Source: Acidobacteriota bacterium
GTDB lineage: Bacteria; Acidobacteriota; Blastocatellia; Pyrinomonadales; Pyrinomonadaceae
NCBI GenBank assembly: GCA_005790265.1
Contig: SXVE01000319.1
Coordinates: 1-8,233 of the forward strand
Direction of reading: 5' to 3'
DNA length: 8,233 nucleotides
Shown: in pieces, positions 1 to 6,198 of the stretch
How the letters are laid out: each line of letters opens with the position of its first letter
Numbering within the stretch: position 1 is the first letter of the stretch
Program-made: the position numbers and the translations under genes
Notes under the pieces: generated by a model
The model's database searches: none
What the model was told of the DNA's origin: nothing
Seen by the model: only the letters and a program-made list of their open reading frames with translations

Positions 1-142
1 GGACCGTGTTATTACAATGGCAATCTCGTGCGCCGCGACGTGACCGCACGATTACGCCAGGCGATGTCGCCGGCGACATCGCCTGGCGTAATCGTGCGGT
101 CACGTCGCGGCGCACGAGATTGCCATTGTAATAACACGGTCC
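1..142. repeat. Perfect 142-bp palindrome at the window start (probable contig-end fold-back)
   Basis: Bases 1-71 are the exact reverse complement of bases 72-142, with the symmetry centre between 71 and 72 and no unpaired spacer (centre gatgtcgccggcgacatc). Arm 72-142 continues the minus-strand reading frame of the neighbouring gene. Arm 1-71 simply mirrors it. A spacer-free perfect hairpin of this length inside a coding frame is not expected to be stable in a genome, and its position at the extreme end points to an assembly or amplification fold-back. A self-complementary 142-mer is what a de Bruijn graph with k=141 would yield as a palindromic edge; that explanation is inference. Confidence 0.95.
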
Positions 143-529
143 TTCGGTCGTCTGGCAGACCAGAACGCACGAATCGGTTCCGGCGAAATTCAGCGCGCCC
201 TCGGTCAGATCGTTAAACGCGCCGCTTTCGGTCAAATCTTTTAATTGATTCTCAATAACGCGCAATTTATCGAAATATTCCTGCGACGAGCTGCGCGCGT
301 TTTCCTGCAAAGCGCCGATCTGCGTTTTTTGCGCGTCGGACAAATTCAGTTGTGCGAGCAAGCGCTGATGCAAACCGCCCGACGCGAAATCCACCGACGG
401 CGCGCCGAATTCGCCGCGTTTGATGTTCGGGTTTTTGGTTTGTGCAAAAGAAAGCGTCAGCGAGCCGATCAAGACGGCGAGCGCAAACGGAACGAATAAC
501 TTTAAAGATTTCTCGGCGACATTTCGCAC
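72..529 (-). CDS. Exported protein, partial: Spy/CpxP-like N-terminal part running into an intradiol-dioxygenase-like segment
   Basis: The minus strand is open from just after a stop at 533-535 down into the palindrome. The start is uncertain: GTG at 527-529 is the only candidate seen and lacks a ribosome site, and the bases above about 511 belong to the opposing kinase, so the true start codon is probably lost. The translation shows KSLKLF, a hydrophobic core (VPFALAVLIGSLTLSFA) and a likely signal-peptidase site before QTKNPN, so the product is exported. Next comes LLAQLNLSDAQKTQIGALQ (about 310-370) and a charged helix, resembling the LTxxQ region of Spy/CpxP periplasmic chaperones or metal sensors. 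After about 210 the character changes: CVLVCQTTEGPCYYNGNLVR (about 107-166), followed by RDV, resembles the N-terminal signature of intradiol ring-cleavage dioxygenases (TEGPYY..G.LVR.D). The catalytic Tyr/His ligands would lie beyond the break. It may be a genuine fusion or a second chimeric join. Family calls are from memory of motifs. Confidence 0.6.
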
Positions 530-1162
530 GAATTAAATTTGTCGCTCGCGCGAATGCAGTTTGCGTTCAGCATTCTCGAAAATCGCGTTGATGAAAACAA
601 TCGCGTTTACGTTGAAGACGTGAAAGAAGAAGTCGAGCTGATGTCAAAGCTCGTCAGCGAATTGCTGACTTACTCGAAAGCCGGCATCAAAACGCGCGCG
701 ATCAAGCTTGAAAAAATACGACTGCTGCCGATTATTGAAAACGTCTTGAAACGCGAAATCGCCCACGAATCCGTGAAAATCGCGCTGGAAATTGATGAAA
801 ACATCGCCGTCGCCGCGCAAGGCGAATTGTTAACCAGAGCGTTCGCCAACGTCGTTCGCAACGCCGTACGCTACGCCGGAAATTTGGGACTAATTTCAAT
901 CAAAACCGAAAAAGTTGACGAGCGCGTCGTCGTCAGCATTTCCGACAGCGGAAAAGGCGTGCCGGAAGCGGAAATCGAAAAGTTGTTCGATCCGTTTCAC
1001 CGCGTCGAAACAGACCGCGCGCGGCAGAGCGGCGGTTCGGGATTGAGATTGGCGATTGTCAAAACCTGCATCGAAGCGTGCGGCGGAACAGTATCGGCGC
1101 GCAACTTAAAACCGAGCGAATTTGAAATAATTTTCGATCTGAAAACGGCAAAAGACGCGTAA
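506..1162 (+). CDS. Sensor histidine kinase, 5'-truncated (DHp and ATPase domains only)
   Basis: This is the catalytic core of a membrane histidine kinase. The frame begins after TAA at 503-505 with RFLGDISHELNLSLARM, the H-box (His at 527-529), and continues through the second DHp helix (VKEEVELMSKLVSELLTYSKA). The ATPase domain follows with N-box NVVRNAVRYA, D-box SDSGKGVP, F-box LFDPFHRVE and G-box GGSGLRLAI. The organisation resembles CpxA/EnvZ-type kinases, which normally carry a periplasmic sensor, two membrane helices and HAMP before this point; all are missing. No start codon lies upstream of the H-box. Starting at TTG 539 or ATG 553 would lose the phospho-accepting His, so the fragment is unlikely to be functional as it stands. 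Oddities are Leu and Ser at H+4 and H+5, where Ser/Thr/Asn and Pro are usual, and Arg in the G-box (GLRLAI for GLGLAI). CpxA-like kinases often neighbour CpxP/Spy-like genes, which fits the adjacent fragment. Confidence 0.85.
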   Translation, partial: RFLGDISHELNLSLARMQFAFSILENRVDENNRVYVEDVKEEVELMSKLVSELLTYSKAGIKTRAIKLEKIRLLPIIENVLKREIAHESVKIALEIDENIAVAAQGELLTRAFANVVRNAVRYAGNLGLISIKTEKVDERVVVSISDSGKGVPEAEIEKLFDPFHRVETDRARQSGGSGLRLAIVKTCIEACGGTVSARNLKPSEFEIIFDLKTAKDA

Positions 1163-1188
1163 AAATGCGTGAAAAACGTGCGGAAATT

Positions 1189-1227
1189 AAAAAAGCCTGC
1201 GCTCGAAACAAAAGCGCGGGCTTTTTT
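1189..1227. terminator. Bidirectional intrinsic terminator
   Basis: Stem AGCCTGCGCT / AGCGCGGGCT (one G-T pair) is closed by a 9-nt loop and flanked by A6 on the left and a T7 run on the right. It reads as a Rho-independent terminator in both directions. It sits between the kinase ending at 1162 and the convergent receiver gene ending at 1254, so it serves both. Confidence 0.9.
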
Positions 1228-1253
1228 TACAAAAAATTTTATAATCGCCGTAT

Positions 1254-1619
1254 TTATTGAACGATATAGCGATTGAGAACCGGAACCAGCGAATCGAAAT
1301 CGAGCGGCTTATCAATCAAATCGTTGCAGCCAGCCTGAATCGCTTCTTCGTAAAGCGCTTTGCCGAAAGCCGAAACCGCCACAATCGGCGTGTGATTTTT
1401 GAATTCGCTGTTGCGGATGGTTTTCGTCGCCGTCAAACCGTCCATCATCGGCATCGCCAAATCCATCAAAATCAAATCCGGCTGCGTTTGCATAAAAACA
1501 TCAACCGCTTCCGCGCCGTTTTCCGCCTCGATCACCTCAAAGCCGAAATATTCGAGCATAAATTTCAGACACGTTCGAGAGTCTTCGTAATCTTCGGCTA
1601 TGAGCACTGTTTTCGCCAT
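1254..1619 (-). CDS. Single-domain response regulator (CheY-like receiver), paralogue 1
   Basis: The 121-residue product is one receiver domain and nothing else, so it acts by phospho-dependent protein contact or phosphotransfer in the cytoplasm, not by binding DNA. Visible signature: acidic pair E9-D10 in LIAEDY, phospho-acceptor D53 in LILMDLAMPMMDG, the switch residue S83 in VAVSAFG, and K104 in DKPLD. Start ATG at 1617-1619 was chosen because GAGGTGG lies a few bases upstream and the family begins with a short basic strand (MAKTVLIAED). An in-frame ATG at 1655 would add 12 residues that match nothing. It lies 164 nt downstream of the paralogous receiver on the same strand and ends at a shared bidirectional terminator. 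No convincing promoter of its own was seen. The cognate kinase is unknown; the convergent kinase fragment is one candidate only by proximity. Confidence 0.93.
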   Translation of the reverse strand: MAKTVLIAEDYEDSRTCLKFMLEYFGFEVIEAENGAEAVDVFMQTQPDLILMDLAMPMMDGLTATKTIRNSEFKNHTPIVAVSAFGKALYEEAIQAGCNDLIDKPLDFDSLVPVLNRYIVQ

Positions 1620-1694
1620 CTTTTCCACCTCATAAAGTGTCGGAAAATAGAACACCGCACTTGTTTGCTGAAAGGCGGACGCAAATATCAGACC

Positions 1695-1710
1695 AATTAA
1701 ATTAAATTAA
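1695..1710. repeat. Short A/T-rich tandem repeat (AATTA x3)
   Basis: Three consecutive copies of AATTA plus one A lie in the 164-nt spacer between the two receiver genes. A TTGTCA hexamer on the minus strand (1716-1721) lies next to it, but no good -10 hexamer is found at the proper distance. The rest of the spacer (1620-1783) shows only the ribosome site of the downstream gene and a repeated GGAGTTTTT (1741-1749 and 1777-1785). Confidence 0.5.
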
Positions 1711-1783
1711 TCGCGTGACAATCGAAAGGACGGCAGTGACGGAGTTTTTCAAATACAATTATGGGAGGAAGTTCGAGGAGTTT

Positions 1784-2146
1784 TTAATTGACGAGATATC
1801 TCGTTAAAACCGGCTTCAGCTTTTCAAAATCAACCGGTTTATCAACCAAATCATTGCATCCGGCTTCAATCGCCTGTTTGTAACATGAACTGCCGAAAGC
1901 GGTTACGGCAATAATCGGCATTTGGTCTTTGCCGTTTGATTCTCTGATTATTCGCGTTGCGGTAAAACCATCCATCACCGGCATCGCCAAATCCATCAAA
2001 ATCAAATCCGGTAATTCGTGTTTAACCGTTTCGACTGCTTCTTGTCCGTTAGCCGCTTCGATTACTTCGTAGCCGTACATCTCAACGACAAATTTCATAA
2101 AGCTACGCGCATCGGCGTAGTCTTCAACAATCAAAATTTTCTTCAT
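1784..2146 (-). CDS. Single-domain response regulator (CheY-like receiver), paralogue 2
   Basis: The 120-residue product is a stand-alone receiver. Key residues are E8-D9 (LIVEDY), phospho-acceptor D52 (LILMDLAMPVMDG), T82 (IAVTAFG) and K103 (DKPVD). By hand alignment about 70 of 120 positions match the downstream receiver at 1254-1619, including the shared tail AGCNDL.DKP.DF..L.PVL.RY, so the two are tandem duplicates. Start ATG at 2144-2146 gives the usual MKKILIVED beginning; AAGGCGGG upstream can act as a modest ribosome site. A weak sigma70-like promoter is visible at 2192-2220. With no output domain it is a phosphotransfer or protein-interaction element, possibly sharing a kinase with its twin; Ser versus Thr at the switch position could alter signalling kinetics (inference). 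Confidence 0.95.
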   Translation of the reverse strand: MKKILIVEDYADARSFMKFVVEMYGYEVIEAANGQEAVETVKHELPDLILMDLAMPVMDGFTATRIIRESNGKDQMPIIAVTAFGSSCYKQAIEAGCNDLVDKPVDFEKLKPVLTRYLVN

Positions 2147-2191
2147 TAAACCCGCCTTGAATCAAAGTTTTGAACGCTTGCTGCCGAATTT

Positions 2192-2220
2192 AAGATAGTC
2201 GGCACTTTGATAAGTTACAA
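2192..2220 (-). promoter_or_regulatory. Possible promoter of the receiver gene at 2146
   Basis: Read on the minus strand: TTGTAA (2215-2220), a 17-bp spacer, and TATCTT (2192-2197), about 45 nt above the start codon. Each hexamer matches four of six sigma70 consensus positions and the spacing is ideal. The match is modest and the region is A/T-rich, so it is tentative. Confidence 0.35.
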
Positions 2221-2295
2221 AAATTAACATTAAAAGTAAATAACTTAGAATATTTGAACAAAATTAATTGTCGCGCATCTTCCGCCGCGCTCTTA

Positions 2296-2351
2296 TTTCT
2301 GCGAAAAGATTTTGAATTTAATATTTGTCAATATTTTAAAATTCGCAGAAA
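2296..2351. promoter_or_regulatory. Nested dyad in the divergent intergenic region (candidate operator)
   Basis: TTTCTGCGAA (2296-2305) and TTCGCAGAAA (2342-2351) are exact inverted copies 36 bp apart. Between them lies a smaller dyad, AATATT-TGTC-AATATT (2320-2335). The pair sits just upstream of the propeller-kinase promoter and between divergently transcribed signalling genes, where a regulator site is expected. The outer arms contain G/C in otherwise A/T-rich sequence. No family-specific site was recognised. Confidence 0.4.
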
Positions 2352-2360
2352 CGGATAACT

Positions 2361-2390
2361 TTCAACTTTTTCCGGTTTTGTGCTTATACT
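2361..2390 (+). promoter_or_regulatory. Promoter of the propeller kinase, probably giving a leaderless mRNA
   Basis: TATACT (2385-2390) is a good -10 element, with TTCAAC (2361-2366) as a weak -35 at 18 bp. Transcription would begin about seven bases later, at 2397-2400, essentially at the ATG (2400). The nine bases between the -10 and the ATG (caaagtctg) hold no Shine-Dalgarno motif, which agrees with leaderless translation. Confidence 0.5.
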
Positions 2391-2399
2391 CAAAGTCTG

Positions 2400-5300
2400 A
2401 TGCTGACACGCAAAACCGCCTTTTTATTGATCGTCCTTTCGCTTTTTTTTGCGGCGGCGGCAGCAACGCGCGCGCAGCTGCGTTTTGAACAGTGGAACGA
2501 GGAAAACGGACTGCCGCAGAATTGGATGAAGGGAATTTTGCAGACGCGCGACGGTTTTTTGTGGCTGACGACCGGACAGGGCGCGGCGCGGTTTGACGGC
2601 GTGCGGTTTAAGGTTTTCAACCGCTCGAATACGGCGGCGATGGCGAGCGATAGGTTTTCACTGTATGCGATTCACGAAGACCGAGCGGGAAATTTGTGGA
2701 TGGGAACCGAAGACGGCGGCGTGATCGTCGAGCGCGACGGCGTTTTTTCTTCGATCACTTCGGCGCAGGGTTTGCCGGACGACGGCGTTTTCAGGATTGA
2801 CGAAGACGCGAACGGCGCGATTTGGATTTACACGGCGAACGGGCTGGCGAAATGGGAAAACGGAAAATTGACGAAAATCGCGCCGATGCCTGATTCTCCT
2901 TTTAATAAATTCTTAAACGCGCCGCCGAATTTCGGCGCGGAAGCGAAGTATTTCGGTTTCTGGCGCGCCGATTCCGCCGGTTGGGAACGCTTCGCGCACG
3001 GCAAGTGGGAGAGATTTCCGCTGCCGCCGGAAGTGAAGAATACCGCGCAGGCGCAGATCGGAACTTTGATTGAAGATGCAAAAAGGCGCGTTTGGTATAG
3101 TCTGCGCGAAAAACCGCAGCAAATTTATCTGGTTGAAAACGGCGTGTTGACGAAACTGCCCGAACTTGCGGCGGCGCGCAGCTTTTTTTACCGAGACAGT
3201 CAGGAACGATTCTGGATTCTTGATCGAAATAATAATCTCGCGTTTATCAAAAACGAAAAAATCACGTCGCTCAATATTGCGCCGCCCGGTTTTAAAAGCG
3301 TGTTTGAAGACCGCGAAGGAACGATTTGGGCGACGACCGAAAATCGCGGACTTTATCAAATAAAAAAGCGCATCGTGGACGTTTATACGAACCCGAACGG
3401 TGCGAATAATATGCAGCCGCTGATGCAGGATCGGGCGGGAAACGTCTGGGTCGGCAGCGGCGGTTTAGCCCGATTCGACAACGGAATTTTCGAGAATTTT
3501 TATCACGCCGGACTGTCGCGTTCGCCGACGTTCGAGCGCAACGTGTTGATTTCGCTTTTTGAAGATACAGACGGCTCGTTCTGGCTCGGTGTGCGTGACG
3601 GCATCGTGCGGTTTCGGAACGGGATTTTGGAGCGCGACGAAAATTTATCGGCGCAGATTAAAGGCTGGATTCACGCCATTTACCGCGACCGCACAGGCGA
3701 TTTGTGGTTCGGCAGCGAAGAAGGTTTGTATTGTCTCGACCGCGCCGGAAAACTGACGCGCTACGGCATTGAAAACGGTTTGCCGAGTCCGCACGTTCGC
3801 GTGATTCTCGAAGATAAAAACGGAACCGTTTGGTTTGGCACGGTCGGCGGTTTGGCGCGGAAAACTGAGAACGGTTTTGCCGCGCTCGGTGAAGCCGACG
3901 GTATTACGCCTGCGCGCATCAGCTCGCTTTACGAAGACGCGCAAGGGTTTTTGTGGATCGGCACTTATGACGGCGTTTTATATCGTTTGAAAACCGAAGC
4001 GGGCGCGGCGCGGACGGTTCGCTACGCGACCGAACAGGGTTTGCCGTATGACGCGATTCACAAAATTCTCGAAGACGACGCAGGATTTTTCTGGATCGGC
4101 GGTCAGCGCGGCATTTACCGTTACCGCCGTCAGGAACTCGACGAAATCGCCGCCGGTCAACCGATTGTCTTAACCGCCACGCGTCTCGGTAAAGACGACG
4201 GATTGCTTTCCGCCTCAATCAACAGTTGGGGACAACCGGCGGGATTTAAGGCGCGCGACGGCAAACTCTGGTTTCCGTCCGAAGATGGAATCGCCGTCAT
4301 TGACCCGCGCGATTTGCCGTTTAATTCCGCTGCGCCGCCGGTCTTAATCGAAGATTGTTTGATTGACCGCGAATTGGTCGGCTGCGCGCCGAATCTGCAA
4401 ATCAAACCGAATCAGGAAAATCTGGAAATCAATTATCTCGCGCTGAGTTTTATCAAACCGGAACAGATGCGTTTTAAATACCGGCTCGAAGGTCTGGACG
4501 CCGACTGGATCGAAGCCGGAACGCGCCGAACGGCGTATTATTCGCATTTGCCGTCCGGCGATTACACGTTTCGCGTAATCGCCGCCAACAGCGACGGCGT
4601 ATGGAACGAAACGGGCAAAAGCTTAACGATTTCCGTTTTGCCGCCGTTTTACCGCACGCGCTGGTTTATCGCGGCGTGTCTTTTAATAATCGGCTGCGCG
4701 GCGTTTTTAATTTACAAAATTCGCATCAATCAAGTTGAAAAACGACGGCGCGCGCAGGAAGATTTTTCGCGCCGCTTAATTAACGCGCACGAAGCCGAAC
4801 GCCGCCGCGTCGCCGCCGAATTGCACGATTCAATCGGGCAAACGCTGGCGATGATTAAAAATCGCGCGGTGTTCGGCGCGCAGACAACCGAAAATCTGGC
4901 GGCGGCGCACGAACAGTTCGATTCGATTACCGCGCAGACGACGCAGGCAATCGGCGAAGTGCGCGAGATTTCCTACAATCTGCGCCCGTATCTTTTGGAA
5001 CAGCTCGGTTTAACAAAAGCGGTTAAATCTCTCGTCAAAAAAATCGAAGAAGTGCATCTGTTGGAAATTGAGGCGCGAATTGATGAAGTGGACGATTTAT
5101 TGTCGAACGAAGCGGAAATGAGCGTTTACCGCATTATTCAGGAAAGTTTGAACAACGTCGCGAAACACGCCGAAACCGATGCGGCGCGGCTGTTAATCCG
5201 ACGAATCGGCGATTCGATCACGATCATCGTCAGCGACGACGGGCGCGGTTTTGATAAAAACGCCGCGCCGAAAATTGATGCGTCGCGCGGCGGTTTCGGA

Positions 5301-5411
5301 CTTCTGGGCATTACCGAACGCGTCCGAATGCTCGGCGGCACACTCGACATTCAAACGGCAAACGGCGGCGGCACGAAATTAACGATAAAAATCGCTTTGA
5401 GCAGCAAATAA
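2400..5411 (+). CDS. Propeller (Reg_prop/Y_Y_Y) sensor histidine kinase, HisKA_3 type
   Basis: This 1003-residue membrane kinase senses a periplasmic signal and phosphorylates the regulator encoded next to it. It starts with a signal peptide (hydrophobic 7-22, likely cut at A25/Q26). A periplasmic double propeller follows: I count about 13 blade motifs of the form EDRxGxxWxGTxxGL (for example EDRAGNLWMGTEDGG and EDAQGFLWIGTYDG) up to about residue 640. A Y_Y_Y domain (about 675-743, FKYRLEGLDADW) and one membrane helix (about 755-776) come next. In the cytoplasm the HisKA_3 box ERRRVAAELHDSIGQTL carries H809. The ATPase domain has N918-N919 (NNVAKHA), D946DGRG950 and GGFGLLG (964-970). All catalytic motifs look intact and the length is normal for this class. 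The start fits the signal peptide and the promoter. Such sensors in Bacteroidetes often detect glycans, but the ligand here cannot be told. There is no receiver at the C-terminus, so it is not a hybrid kinase. Confidence 0.96.
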   Translation: MLTRKTAFLLIVLSLFFAAAAATRAQLRFEQWNEENGLPQNWMKGILQTRDGFLWLTTGQGAARFDGVRFKVFNRSNTAAMASDRFSLYAIHEDRAGNLWMGTEDGGVIVERDGVFSSITSAQGLPDDGVFRIDEDANGAIWIYTANGLAKWENGKLTKIAPMPDSPFNKFLNAPPNFGAEAKYFGFWRADSAGWERFAHGKWERFPLPPEVKNTAQAQIGTLIEDAKRRVWYSLREKPQQIYLVENGVLTKLPELAAARSFFYRDSQERFWILDRNNNLAFIKNEKITSLNIAPPGFKSVFEDREGTIWATTENRGLYQIKKRIVDVYTNPNGANNMQPLMQDRAGNVWVGSGGLARFDNGIFENFYHAGLSRSPTFERNVLISLFEDTDGSFWLGVRDGIVRFRNGILERDENLSAQIKGWIHAIYRDRTGDLWFGSEEGLYCLDRAGKLTRYGIENGLPSPHVRVILEDKNGTVWFGTVGGLARKTENGFAALGEADGITPARISSLYEDAQGFLWIGTYDGVLYRLKTEAGAARTVRYATEQGLPYDAIHKILEDDAGFFWIGGQRGIYRYRRQELDEIAAGQPIVLTATRLGKDDGLLSASINSWGQPAGFKARDGKLWFPSEDGIAVIDPRDLPFNSAAPPVLIEDCLIDRELVGCAPNLQIKPNQENLEINYLALSFIKPEQMRFKYRLEGLDADWIEAGTRRTAYYSHLPSGDYTFRVIAANSDGVWNETGKSLTISVLPPFYRTRWFIAACLLIIGCAAFLIYKIRINQVEKRRRAQEDFSRRLINAHEAERRRVAAELHDSIGQTLAMIKNRAVFGAQTTENLAAAHEQFDSITAQTTQAIGEVREISYNLRPYLLEQLGLTKAVKSLVKKIEEVHLLEIEARIDEVDDLLSNEAEMSVYRIIQESLNNVAKHAETDAARLLIRRIGDSITIIVSDDGRGFDKNAAPKIDASRGGFGLLGITERVRMLGGTLDIQTANGGGTKLTIKIALSSK

Positions 5412-5430
5412 AACAACTGAAAAAATCAAA

Positions 5431-6084
5431 ATGGGCAAACAGATAAAGATTGTAATGGCGGACGATCATCCGATTGTGCGGCAGGGATTAAAGCAGATGA
5501 TCGAAGCGGACAAAGATTTGCTGATTGTTGCCGAAGCGGGCGACGGCGAATCGGCGCTCGCCTTAATCGAACAGCATTTGCCGGACGTTGTCGTTTTGGA
5601 TGTTGATATGCCGAAAATGGACGGTTTTGCGGTCGCCCGCGAATTGCGCCGCCGCGAAATCAAAGCGGAAATCGTTTTTCTGACGATGCACGGCGAAGCG
5701 GAGATTTTTCAAGCCGCGCTCGATCTCGGCGTCAAAGGCTACGTTTTGAAAGACAGCGCGGTCACCGATGTTGTCGCGAGTATCAAAACCGTCGCCGGCA
5801 ACCAGCCGTTTTTCAGCGCTTCGCTGTCATCGCTTCTCTTAAATCGCCGCCGCCGCGTCGAAGAACTCGAAGCCGAAAATCAAGGATTAAATCAGTTAAC
5901 GCCGACCGAACGCCGCATTTTAAAGCTGATCGCCGACGAAAAAACCAGCCGCGAAATCGGCGAACGGCTTTATATCAGCCACCGCACGGTTGAAACGCAC
6001 CGCACGAATATTTCCCGCAAACTCAATCTGCAAGGCTCGCTTGCGCTCGTTAAATTCGCGCTCGCCAACAAATCCGAACTCTAA
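5431..6084 (+). CDS. NarL/FixJ-family response regulator (receiver plus LuxR-type HTH)
   Basis: This 217-residue transcription factor is the evident partner of the kinase just upstream (19-nt gap, same strand; HisKA_3 kinases usually pair with this class). Receiver, residues 5-120: acidic D11-D12 (MADDHPIVR), phospho-acceptor D57 (VVLDVDMPKMDG), T85 (FLTMH) and K107 (YVLKDSA). A charged linker (about 138-152, RRRRVEELEAENQ) leads to the GerE-type helix-turn-helix at 155-215: LTPTERRILKLIA, TSREIGERLYIS and recognition helix HRTVETHRTNISRKL. Phosphorylation is expected to expose the DNA-binding helices and allow dimer binding. ATG at 5431 is the first start that keeps the whole receiver; the preceding bases (ctgaaaaaatcaaa) hold no clear ribosome site, so translation may be coupled to the kinase gene. 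Target genes are unknown; the region upstream of 2400 and the genes downstream are natural candidates. Confidence 0.96.
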   Translation: MGKQIKIVMADDHPIVRQGLKQMIEADKDLLIVAEAGDGESALALIEQHLPDVVVLDVDMPKMDGFAVARELRRREIKAEIVFLTMHGEAEIFQAALDLGVKGYVLKDSAVTDVVASIKTVAGNQPFFSASLSSLLLNRRRRVEELEAENQGLNQLTPTERRILKLIADEKTSREIGERLYISHRTVETHRTNISRKLNLQGSLALVKFALANKSEL

Positions 6085-6117
6085 AATCCACGCGTCAAAA
6101 ATCAGCTAAATAATAAA

Positions 6118-6161
6118 AATACGAGTCAATACGTAGATCAATTTACGCGCTGACTCGTATT
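6118..6161. terminator. Strong hairpin between the regulator and the next receiver gene
   Basis: AATACGAGTCA (6118-6128) and TGACTCGTATT (6151-6161) form a perfect 11-bp stem. A second small stem, CGTA/TACG, lies inside (6132-6135 and 6144-6147). On the plus strand no T-run follows directly, although TTATTTTT appears about ten bases later and A-rich sequence precedes the stem. It could terminate the kinase operon, or it could be a dyad binding site ahead of the receiver gene at 6199. Confidence 0.55.
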
Positions 6162-6198
6162 CTCAGCCGTTATTTTTAAGTTTAATATCTAAATTATT

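Noticed and set aside
1..142. Hairpin telomere, phage or plasmid terminal palindrome
   Set aside because: The inner arm is the in-frame continuation of a protein gene and no telomere resolvase or replication gene is near, so a fold-back artefact is simpler.
28..216. Plus-strand open frame across the palindrome
   Set aside because: It crosses the fold-back centre, and its first part merely mirrors the minus-strand gene. It has no independent support.
245..499. Plus-strand open frame of 84 codons
   Set aside because: Its translation is Arg-rich and featureless, and it lies antisense to the signal peptide and Spy-like segment on the minus strand.
1257..1700. Plus-strand open frame of 147 codons
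   Set aside because: Antisense to a clear receiver gene with intact catalytic residues. The composition (Arg/His/Asn-rich) is that of a shadow frame.
1693..1721. Promoter for the receiver gene at 1619 (TTGTCA on the minus strand)
   Set aside because: The -35-like hexamer is good, but no acceptable -10 lies at 16-18 bp. The A/T-rich AATTA repeats give chance partial matches only.
1741..1785. Repeated GGAGTTTTT as a terminator or paired site after the receiver at 1784
   Set aside because: The two copies are direct, only 9 bp long, and form no stable hairpin.
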